Shown here: positions 53,111-64,000 of the stretch, in pieces
Layout: each line of letters opens with the position of its first letter
How positions within the stretch are numbered: the stretch's first letter is position 1
From: Lithobates sylvaticus
Lineage: Eukaryota; Chordata; Amphibia; Anura; Ranidae
NCBI GenBank assembly: GCA_028564925.1
Contig: CM053026.1
Coordinates: forward strand, 599,902,498 to 599,966,497
Length of the DNA stretch: 64,000 bases
Direction of reading: 5' to 3'
The notes under the pieces: model-generated
What the model was told of the DNA's origin: nothing
Databases searched by the model: none
Seen by the model: only the letters and a program-made list of their open reading frames with translations
Program-made: the position numbers and the translations under genes

Positions 53111-55994
53111 CCATACCAAAAAAACAAAAACTTATTAAACTGAAGCCCTAAATTAGTACAATAAGTACGAGCGGAAGCATGATGTTTTGCCCAATAAATG
53201 TAGGAATGTCCTAGTATCCAGATAGTTCACTTGGCACCTGCAATTCAGAAAGGACAGAGATTAGGTCTTATATAAGTTTTAAAACAATAAGACTTCCAAC
53301 CACCCAATCCCTTAATTGCATGGGCAGACAAACCAAGCCTAGACGCTTTGGTAGCTGCCCCAATTCGGAACGAATGCGAGGTAATATGCAAGTGATCAAG
53401 CTGCAGGTTAAAAAAAAAAACACTTCTTTAGAACAGCACAAAACTGTTGAGCAAATAAATGAGAAGTTGAATTTGGGCAAACCACTAAATACTTATGCAT
53501 CAATTGGAATGCACAAATTAAACTGTCATTCATTTTAGAAATATATATCCACCGACCCTTCCCCACCTGATCAGTTTTACTGAATTGTAAAAGGATCTTA
53601 AGACAAGTATGCTCCAAAACTAAATGTTTGATGTTAACCCTCTCTCATCCGGACTCAGTAGTGGTATCGTTGATTACTTAATACCAGTATCTTATTTAGC
53701 TATATGCTTTTATGACTGTTTTCGCAACTATCTGCAAGTTTTTACACTATTATTGACTGTTGCTGCAGTTTTTTACTTATTTGACTTTTAGTGCAATAAA
53801 TCTATTTTGTTATTTATCTAAAGACTAATACGTTTTTATGCTATTCCCATTGTGCGCTGCTTCTTGTTTTCTGTATCCTTAACAATATGTGAATAGGAAT
53901 ATGCAGAGGACATTAAAAAGTCAAGAAAAGATGGATGTTGGATGTTGACCAACAGAACGCAAAAATGAACACCAACATGCCCACGCGGCATTATAATTTG
54001 CCCATGTGGCAGGAGCCCATGAATTGCGAACTGCTGTCTGAACATTGGTTAGATTATGGACCAAAGCTGGACAGGGCATGGATGACCTTGAAGATGCGCC
54101 CAATTCTCGGAAACCATCCAGCTGGAACCAAGACAATGAGTCAGCTATAGCATTACTATGACCTGGTACATATTTGGATTTAATCCAAATATTAAAAGTA
54201 AGACACTTAAAAACAAGATGACGGAGAACAGTTATGACAGGCAGGGATTTCAAAGACATACAGTTAATAGCGAACACCACACCTTGTTGTCGGAATGAAA
54301 AAGTAACCGAGAATTACAAAATCTTTCACTGCACAATTCAAGGGCGACCAAAATAGGAAAGATTTTCAAAAATACAATGTTCATTCTATCTATCCAAGAA
54401 GGCCACGGAGAAGCCGATCAATGCACATTCAAGAAAACACCATACCCAAAAGATCCTGAAGCGTTGGTAAAAAGTGAAATGACTGATGCATCACAAAAAG
54501 GAGTCTGCCAATAGGAACAGGCATTATAAAAAGCCAAAAATCAATCCCATACTTTCAAATCCTCTCTTAAATCAGAAGAAATCTTGACAAAATGACAAGG
54601 ATTCTTCAAACCAGCTAGCGCCTTATATAAACGCTTAGAAAACACTCTACCAGCTGCTATAACCTGGGTCACGAAGGCCAACAATCCCAATAAAGGTGTG
54701 CGTAATTTTAGGTTTACTAATAATAAAAGAAACTAAAAACCGCAAACTACGCACTTTTTCAGAGGGTAAACGGAATTCCATTGTATCGGTATAAATCGCA
54801 ATACCCAGGAAATCAAGAGAAATAGTTGGCCAAACCGATTTTTCTTCCACCAAAGGGACACTAAACTACCTACAGACTATCCTAAATACAGTGAACAGAT
54901 ATAAACAATCAGTCAAAGAAGCAGGGCCTATGAAAAGAAAATCATCAAGATAGTGTATTCAATTCCCAGAACCAGTGATATGGGAAACCATCCATTCCAA
55001 AAAGGATGATAAAGCCTTGAAATAATAACAAGAAACCGAACATCCCACAGGGAGACAGCAATCAAAGTAAAAACCCCCTTTAAAATAAAATCCTAACAAA
55101 TTGAAAGCGGATAGTTGAATCGGTAACAAGCGGAATGCCGACTGAATGTCAACTTTTGCAAGCAACCTGCCTACGGAACGCACTTTAGTGATCGCAGTTA
55201 CTATATGCAAGTAACTATATGCCACTGAACTAGCTTCAGGACCTATAGCGTAATTTAAAGAACTACCTGCCGGAAATGACAAGTGATGAAATAGTCGGAA
55301 GCTATTGGGTTCTTTTTAAAAAAAAGGACCCAGAGGTGAAATTCTAAAATTCTGGAATGGGGGAATCGAGAAAGGACCCACAACTCTCCACTCTAGCACC
55401 TCTTTTTTAATTTTATTGGCCACAACAGCACTATACCTATTAACGGAAGGCAAATTCTCAACAACTAAACAAAGCTTTTGTAGCAGCCGATAAATGTAAC
55501 CCCATTGGCGACATTTTACTTGTCATTGCTTCTTTAAACAATTCTCAGGAACCATAGAAAGCTTAGAAGTAAGCAATACTGGATCATCAATCAACACAGG
55601 TTGATGAACCAAAGTAGATATTTGAGAAGTAGGTGGACTAGACCAAGCGCGTAATACATCAGCAGCCGGTAAAACAGCTGTGGACATGACATGTTTAAAT
55701 TGTTCAGCAAGGGAAGAGAAGTTTTCAATTAAATTCAGCAAAGCACCTTGATCCCGAGACTCACCTCCCGGACTTTGTGATGATACAGTAACAATGGGCA
55801 TAATGGAATTCTGCTTTTCGCAGGGAAGGAACAATTTTTGATCCCTTACCCTTTTCATAGGTCCTAGGCGGTGATGGGGAATCACACCTGGGGCTCCTCT
55901 TCAGTCTAGCAGACCGAGACCTGTCTGACTGTTTTGTGCATGTGCCAGCAGGACACACACTATCCAGGATGACATCTACACCAGGAGGGGGAGC

Positions 55995-58602
55995 CAGGGC
56001 CGGATTAACATAGGGGCTATTGGAGCTGCAGCTCCAGGCCCCTTTCTCAAGATAGGCCCATTTGCCAAAAAAAAAAAAAAAAAAAAAATTCTGAAAAAAA
56101 AAGAAGATTGACTTTGAGGGTTGTAGCTCAGCGATCAGGAGTCACAGGGACCCCATATTTGGGGGGTATGTAGCTAAAGACCTACTCAAGCACTGGTTCA
56201 AATATGGGGCTGCTATCATCTAGGGTTCCGGAGATACAGGGCTGCTTGCGCAGTCGGTCAGAAGCTACATACAGAGCGGCCAGTTTAAATACAAGCTGGC
56301 ACACTCTGCAGCAGACTGAGAGGATGAACTCACAGTGCTTATAATAATTATTTGTATATTACTTATGATAATTAACCCCTCGCCACCCAGGCCAATTCTA
56401 ACACTTCTCTCCTACATGTAAAAATCATCATTTTTTTTGATAGAAAATTACTCAGAACCCTCAAGCATTATAGATGTTGTTTTAGAAGACACCCTATGGA
56501 ATAAAATGGTGGTCTTTGCGACTTTTTATGTTACACGATATTTGCGCAGCAATTTTTCAAACGTTTTTTTTTCATTCATAAAAAAAAACACTAAAGTTAG
56601 CACGATTTTTTTGTGTACCAAGCGATGATTTACATTTTTTTACAGGTTACATGTTTAGAGTTACAGAGGAGGTCTAGTGCTAGAATTATTGTTCTCGCTC
56701 TAACGATTGTGGCATATGTAACCTGTGTGTATCTGGCTCTGATACTAGCCAGTGCCTACCCAGCCACTGACTAGTATCTCTCCCCAGCCTGTCCCCACAC
56801 ACCCTCTCACCTGCTGACCTGTGGATGGGGGAATCACTCCTGCAGTGTTATTGTGTTCTGCCAGTGAATACAATGATTAGTGTTGCTAACTATAGCTGGC
56901 AGCACTGATTGTTTTGGGGAAAACCTGACAGGCTGGTTGTACTCAAGTCGGTTAATAGGTTGACTTGTGTAAAACCAGGTAGCCCATACATAGATCGACT
57001 ATGGCTGGTCTCTGCTTAATTGGTATAATTTCAATCCATGTATGGCCCGCTTAACCACTACACGGTCCCTAAACATCCTTCCACAAACCTTTACATTTTT
57101 CCTTCCCAGATTCCTTCATCCTCCTCTCCTCCTCCCACTGTCATACCCTCCACACTCCTCTCCTGTACATAGTGCCCACTGTCATACCCTCCACACTCCT
57201 CTCCTGTACATAGTGCCCACTGTCATACCCTCCACACTCCTCTCCTGTACATAGTGCCCACTGTCATACCCTCCACACTCCTCTCCTGTACATAGTGCCC
57301 ACTGTCATACCCTCCACACTCCTCTCCTGTACATACTGCTCACTGTTATACCCTCCACACTTCTCTCCTATACATAAAGCCCGCTGTCATACTCTCCACA
57401 CTTCTCTCCTATACATAACGCCTGCTGTCATATCCTACACACTCCTCTCCTGTACATACTGCTCACTGTCATACCCTCCACACTTCTCTCCTATACATAG
57501 CGCCCGCTGTCATATCCTACACATTCCTCTCCTGTACATAGTGCCCGCTGTCATACACTTCTCTCCTGTACATAGTCCCCAATGTCGTACCCTCCACACT
57601 CCTCTCCTGTACATACTGCTCACGTCATACCCTCCACACTCCTCTGCTGTGCATAGTGCCCACTGTCATACTCTTCACACTCCTCTCCTGTACATAGTGC
57701 CTTCTGTCATACCCTCCGCACTCCTCTCGTGTACATAGTGCCCACTGTTAGACCCTCCACATTCCTCTCCCTCACCTGCACATACTTCCCACTTTTATAC
57801 CATCCATACTCCTCCCCTATGCCTCTTACCCACAAAAACAGTTATTTAAAATTATACAGAATATCCTCAATGTTACCAGCTCTAGAATGGGCACACTTTT
57901 GTTAGTTCAACTAAAGGAAATCTCAGTCCTCATATTTGTTCTGCCCCATTATTAGTATTTATTTAATTTTGTAATTACTATTGTGATGTATAGAGAAACA
58001 TAGGGGATGTCAGCTACTCTAAATATGGCACTTGTAAAAAAGTGTCCCTGAAAATATTTTTGGCATTTTTAATGTTGGCAACTATGCGGGTCCGTAGGGG
58101 GCCTCATGGAGAGGCTCCTGGGTTCCAATGATATTAAAGCGGTAGTAAACCTTTCTAACATTACTATTTTTTAGAGGCCCTTAGGTAGGTTATGCCATAA
58201 TGTACAAGTATGCACAGCATATTAGCACATTAGGGTACACTTAAATTGTCAGGCTGAGCCCTCCAGTGCTGTGCTGTGATCAATCCGACCCGGGCGCTTC
58301 CATCTTCACCCAGTCTTCCTTCCGGGTTCTGTGCCTTTGGTCACTTGCCTTGGCCGGGCTGCGTTTGATGTTATTCCCACACATGCTCATGTGCATCCTC
58401 TTTCTCTCATCCCCCCTTTCTCTCTCATCCTCTTTCCCTTACCCCTAACACCTCTTCCATCCTTTCTGTCTCTCTCTCTCTCTCTCTCTTTAATTTATGT
58501 TGTTATAACAAAAATAGTTTGCATTTTTATTTATTTATTGATTATAAAAGGCCCCACTAAAATCCTCAGCACCAGGCCCATGATGTTCTTAATCTGGCCC
58601 TG
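55995..58602. mobile_element. hAT element, non-autonomous, 2.6 kb, exact 8-bp duplication
   Basis: Ends CAGGGCCGGATTAACATAGG and CTTAATCTGGCCCTG are inverted; gggggagc is duplicated exactly (55987-55994 and 58603-58610). No transposase. The interior holds a poly-A run (56070-56090), a stretch resembling other frog TTAA-family interiors (56375-56700), a 41-bp minisatellite (57125-57790), another repeat fragment starting TTAAAGCGGTAGTAAACC (58135) and a CT run (58468-58488). It lies inside the first coding region of the Ngaro-like element and is younger than it. Confidence 0.92.
57125..57790. repeat. 41-bp minisatellite, about 16 units
   Basis: Units of CATAGTGCCCACTGTCATAC followed by CCTCCACACTCCTCTCCTGTA. 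The first five are almost identical; later ones diverge, and several have short deletions. Open frames of 70 and 147 codons here are repeat artefacts. Confidence 0.95.
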
Positions 58603-58846
58603 GGGGGAGCCGATGACGCTGAAGGGCAGGCTGATGAAGCAGCAGGAGGTGGAGGAAACTGCTGGGAACCTGATGCCTGTGGAGGAGGAAGAGTGTGCTG
58701 GGGAAGCGGTGTAGGAGCCGCTGCAGGAAACAACACGATTGCAGGGGACTCAAATTGAGGATCTTCCTGCCCAGCCATAGGAGTCAGAGGGGATAGAGAC
58801 AGCAGCGCTTCACCCAGGCGCCACTGCCCAATCCATCAGCTGACTC

Positions 58847-59248
58847 CAGTGGCGTCTCCAGCTATCATATTTAGCTATCATATTTAGCTATCATATTTAG
58901 GGGGGGCACATGGGGGGACAGGGACAAAAGTAGGGGGGCCAACTATAAAAAGCAATTATATATATATGTAATTTTTTACTTTATATATCCTGACAATGGG
59001 TATCAAATGCATACAAATATACAATATTAAGCCCTGTACTCCCACAATGCTCCAATACATGCAATAAAACACAAAGGAAAAAGTTACCTGCGCACTATCC
59101 CAAATCCCTCTGCCTGTGTTATTCTGGCGGCGGCCCGAGCAAGATGCGGGGCCGCGGGGCACCCGCTACTACAAAGGCGTTTTAATTGGGGGGGCACAGC
59201 ATAATGTTGGGGGGTCGGGCCCCTTCTGCCCCCCTAGTGAAGTCACTG
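58847..59248. mobile_element. hAT MITE, about 400 bp
   Basis: Starts CAGTGGCGTCTCCAGC and ends CTAGTGAAGTCACTG; flanks gctgactc and gctgaaat match at 5 of 8 bases. A 14-bp unit (TAGCTATCATATTT) is repeated three times at 58859-58900. It is inserted in the Ngaro-like element. Confidence 0.65.
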
Positions 59249-59282
59249 GCTGAAATAATTCCATGGTGAGGAGCGCAGATGT

Positions 59283-59352
59283 GTCTTCTTAAGCTTTCAC
59301 CGCCGCTCTGAAAAATAGCAAATTTTTTTCTCTTCTATATATAGGTACTCCA
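59283..59352 (-). repeat. 5'-side terminal direct repeat of the Ngaro-like element
   Basis: Same blocks as 53028-53110 in the same orientation, 6.2 kb away. Confidence 0.65.
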
Positions 59353-59370
59353 GGTCTCCTAACCCAACGG

Positions 59371-60050
59371 ACGAATATTCCAGAAAGGGCTTCTGCTTAC
59401 AGGTAAATAACAGTGTTAATTCGGTCAATGAAAATGTTTTTGTCAAAGATTTTATCAGTGGCATTTTTACAGTGACGAAAACGAAACTTAAAGTACAGCA
59501 CATTTTCATCCACCAACAGGGGGGCGGGGATCAGGCGGTCCTCCCCGGGTACCACACATTGGGGGGGGGGGGGGGGTGTCAGGCCAGTCTTTCCTGGCCC
59601 TTGGACAGCACTACCAGCATAGTCTAAAGTTAGGAAAAAATCACTGCCAGACCCTTCTCCTACATCGCTCCTCCTGTGTCACTCTCATTGTAAAACAACG
59701 TTTTTAAATACCTCAATAGCTCAGTTCTGGTCGGCCACTCTCCTCCTCCAGCTCCTCCTCCTCCTCTGAGTGTTGCTTTGGATTGGAGGAGGACCATCCA
59801 TAAAACGTCAGAGGAGAGCAGTCATGTGACCGGGCCAATGAAAGAACGGAACTATTGAGATATTTAAAGTCTTTGATTTACAATGAGAGTGACACAGAAG
59901 GAGCAGTGTATGAGAAAGGCATGGCAGTGATTTATTCCTAACTTTAGAGTACGCTGGCAGTGCTGTCCTAGGAGACTGGGAGTCTTCTGGGAGTGCAGGG
60001 GGGCTGTGTATTGTGGGGGGGTAACTTAATCTTTCTCTCTCTTTTCATTC
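59371..60050. repeat. palindromic DNA-element remnants
   Basis: A CAGTGTTAATTCGGTCAATG start (59411) resembles a common hAT terminus. A separate palindrome has arms 59605-59740 and about 59835-59970 (GGACAGCACT, AAAGTTAGGAA, GTGTCACTCTCATTGTAAA). A poly-G run lies at 59560-59576. Confidence 0.5.
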
Positions 60051-60582
60051 CTCAAAATAGGACATCTACGCCTAGAATGAGAAACTATATGAATCACCAA
60101 ATACATGGTAACAGAATTTGTATATAATTTGAGTTTAATATTCTCAACATAATCAGAAGTCAAACCCACTTGTTGACTGGTGTTGAAGTATGTATGGTTT
60201 AGTGAGCCAGCAGCTGGCTCAGGCTGGGGAAAGGGTAAAGTGTTTCTTGCTTAGTTTCCGGGTTTTTGGTCCTAGCCAGCCCAACTGTGCTATAAAAATG
60301 TACTAGTTAGGTCCAAAAAGGTGGTTGTGGTGGGTCCAGAGAGTTCCAGCACCACCTGTGAGCACAATCGTTGATGTTACTGAAGGAACCAGGGTTCTCG
60401 GGAAAGACATCCACACTATGGACAATGTGGTAATAGACTCTCACCTCACATTGAACTGTTATGCTGCATCTCTCCAGTAAAGTTGTATTAACCCTTTTGA
60501 GTCTGGTCTGAAGTTATTAAAAAGGGGAGCATGTTGGTTCTGACGTATCTAAAAGAACCAGGGTCTGTAACAGCACTATGGG
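60051..60582 (+). repeat. dispersed repeat with TATA box, copy 2
   Basis: Same orientation and order as 39982-40534, including TATAAAA (60291-60297) and CCAGTAAAGTT (60474-60484). About 85 percent identical by eye, with a few indels. Confidence 0.6.
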
Positions 60583-61178
60583 GTACAAAGTAACACTGTT
60601 ACATAAGGGTTAACTTGGCAAGACAAAAAAGTGAAGTGTAGTTGCTGAGAGTAACCAAGTGCAAATTCAAGATGCAAAACAACCAGTCATTAGGCGTGGT
60701 ACCTGGTAAAGGTGACAGGTCCTCCAGTAGTGAGGGGATTAATGTTCTGGCTCCCTTACGAGCGGTCAGTATCCAATAGCAACCAGATCCAAACCTACAT
60801 TACGGAAATCCATGGCCTGGTCACGTGATATGGTAAGGAAGGAGAGCACTCATAAGGTCTGTGCTGTGTGCTCGGGGGGATCCCATATTGTTACTGGGAG
60901 TGAGATAATAGAGGTACGCTGGACTGGTGGAGTGGGTGCAGACTCAGCATGTCCCTAATGCAATGCAAGTTACAGTGTGTACTGACATGGGACGAGTCAA
61001 TTTTCTGAAGTATTTTGCACTTTATTACTACACACAATGAAGGCTCATTGGGGAACTGCCTTAATGTTAGATTCTTCACATAATCGCAGGCTCTGCCTGG
61101 TCCTGGGCATAGATGATCGTGCTCCACACAAGAGGTACCCATGCGTGCATGTGGGCAGATGACCCTGCCCAACACACT
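60583..61178. other. intergenic
   Basis: No gene or element recognised. Confidence 0.5.
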
Positions 61179-61180
61179 TA

Positions 61181-62801
<1,621 letters not shown>

Positions 62802-62803
62802 TA

Positions 62804-63910
62804 TGCAATAAAGTGGACTTTTCAGTAACTTTACTAGTCTGCTTAGATTAATTACAGATACATATCAATATTCAGTAACTATGTAATTTTAAAAAAATGT
62901 ACCTTTGATATTAAAAAAAAAAATTAAATTTTGTGCTACACTATGGCAGTGCATGGTGGTGTTCCCTCCCTGTTGGTTTTTCTAGTATCTGAATACTCCC
63001 CAGAACCAGTAACAAGACACATTACAGAAACAACACTTAGTTTTTATTTATTTTTATCACTATATTAACAAAAGTTATTACTACTACTTTTTATCACAAT
63101 ATTTATATAGTCATTACTTGTATGACTAGAATTGTATTTGTATGTTTATTATTTCTTGTGTACATTGTATCAGAAATCCACTTTCTCAGGTCCTTCATTG
63201 TCATTAAAGGGTGGTTGTTAAATCAGATCTTTGACTGTGCCTAGGCCTAGGAGAAATGTTTTGTAAGATATTCTGTCAAGAGAAAGCATTTCCTTGGTCT
63301 TCCCTCCTGCCTTGATCATTCACTGAGGCTGTTGTAAAAATTGAACTTTCTGACAGCCCGCAAGGTGACAGGAAGTGGATCTGTGTGAGACAATGTCCAT
63401 ACCCACAGCCAAGAATTTTGAAGACTATCGTGTGAGCATTGGGATTTACATAATTATGTCCTTTATAGTTCAGCAACTCTGTTCAGGAAGCACATACTGT
63501 CCCTGGATGAAGCCAGAACAAAGACTTCTGGATAATAAAGGCATCATGGGTACTGATTTCTCTTTGAAAAGTAATTAGTAACTGTAAGAGGTATATTTAT
63601 AAAGCAGTTAATCTGACATCTCAACAACAATTCACAGCTATTTATTTGTTTTAGATAACAGTGATTGACTCACCTCTCCAGTAAATGTTGGGTGAGTCAC
63701 ATTCACTGTTTTTACTACCCCTAAGAGTAACCCTTACACTTTATTTGTCATGCATGCACATAAATTACAGATTTGTAATCTGCAGAGAATTATTACATTC
63801 CCCTTGTGACAGAAATTTTCACAACCATAAAATAGTAGCAATGATTACACACAAGGGTGGCCAAAAGATCTCTTACCACACAGGAACTATGGTGAAGTCC
63901 TCCTGGTTAA
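62804..63910. other. intergenic, AT-rich
   Basis: No element end or coding domain recognised. The frame at 63375-63578 has no known motif and is not supported. Confidence 0.5.
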
Positions 63911-63918
63911 GGATGAGC

Positions 63919-63958
63919 CCGGTGTTCGATTCGAACCCATGTTCGAATCGAGCACCGG
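63919..63958. repeat. 18-bp hairpin at the window end
   Basis: CCGGTGTTCGATTCGAAC pairs with GTTCGAATCGAGCACCGG with one mismatch and a 4-base loop. It may be the edge of a larger dispersed element that continues beyond the window (CGCTCGCTCGGCGAGC follows). Confidence 0.7.
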
Positions 63959-64000
63959 GTGTTCGCTCGCTCGGCGAGCCCAGAACTATTGGGACCGCTC

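Larger units (their letters stand above)
52950..59370 (-). mobile_element. Ngaro-like tyrosine-recombinase retrotransposon, decayed
   Basis: Minus-strand pieces in order from right to left: a Pro/Ala-rich first frame (from 58778), reverse transcriptase with a VDIQSAFRLLPI motif and an FYFKGGFYFD block (about 55282-54959), RNase H end with KYVPGHSNAIADSLS (about 54150), and a tyrosine recombinase box of SHSFRIGAAT type (about 53350-53390). A related segment (TTCTTAAGCT, CACCGCCGCTC and CTATATATAGGTACTCCA) is found at both ends in the same direction (53028-53110 and 59283-59352), as expected for the direct split repeats of Ngaro. Two hAT elements are inserted near its 5' end. It is a broken fossil with many breaks. 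Confidence 0.78.

Noticed and set aside
57042-57738. Frames of 70 and 147 codons with repeated IPSTLLSCT words
   Set aside because: They are the 41-bp minisatellite, and the codon periodicity is accidental.
63919-63958. GGTTCGATTC-like box resembling a tRNA B box
   Set aside because: No A box, acceptor stem or cloverleaf around it; it is one arm of a hairpin.

Overview
This 64-kb window is repeat-packed vertebrate DNA, most likely from a true frog (Ranidae). The strongest pointer is an intact Tc1-type transposase at 61560-62582 that I recognise as very close to the Frog Prince family described from a leopard frog. The mix of Tc1/mariner, hAT, Harbinger and TTAA-target elements, DIRS and Ngaro tyrosine-recombinase retrotransposons, a Penelope-like element and an L1-clade LINE fits an amphibian. 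The species call is inference. I found no exon of a host gene, no tRNA or rRNA gene and no CRISPR array. There is one assembly gap (25798-26255).

Layout. 0.55-4.9 kb: an LTR element on the minus strand with paired 1.07-kb LTRs, a tRNA-Pro type primer-binding site, 4-bp target duplications and an unusual short interior without recognisable pol. 5.6-10 kb: a possible related LTR, two hAT MITEs with perfect 8-bp duplications (one swollen by a GA-rich satellite), a fold-back Tc1-like element and smaller MITEs inserted into or against each other. 10.05-14.95 kb: one long inverted-repeat structure whose arms were split by later insertions (two Tc1 elements and a TTAA element). 16-18.2 kb: GC-rich dispersed repeats and a 51-bp hairpin. 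18.2-21.2 kb: tail and GIY-YIG end of a Penelope-like element. 21.6-28.2 kb: many MITEs, including a 993-bp hAT with exact 8-bp duplications and two Harbinger-type elements with TTA and TAA duplications.

28.3-33.9 kb: a DIRS-type retrotransposon that looks whole, with inverted ends, gag-like, reverse transcriptase/RNase H and tyrosine recombinase frames, and a probable 95-nt intron near the gag start. It abuts a Tc1 remnant (33.9-34.9 kb). 35.2-36.5 kb: a 31-bp minisatellite. 40-44.7 kb: TTAA-flanked elements and hairpins. 45.2-52.8 kb: a decayed L1-clade LINE (minus strand) holding two DNA-element insertions. 53-59.4 kb: a decayed Ngaro-like element (minus strand), with a 2.6-kb hAT (itself carrying a 41-bp minisatellite) and a smaller hAT inserted in it. 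61.2-62.8 kb: the intact Frog Prince-like transposon with nearly identical inverted repeats.

There is no operon-like system. The interest lies in element biology: two elements that look intact (DIRS and Tc1), an LTR element with unplaced coding content, satellites carried inside hAT elements, and nested insertions that give a relative time order.
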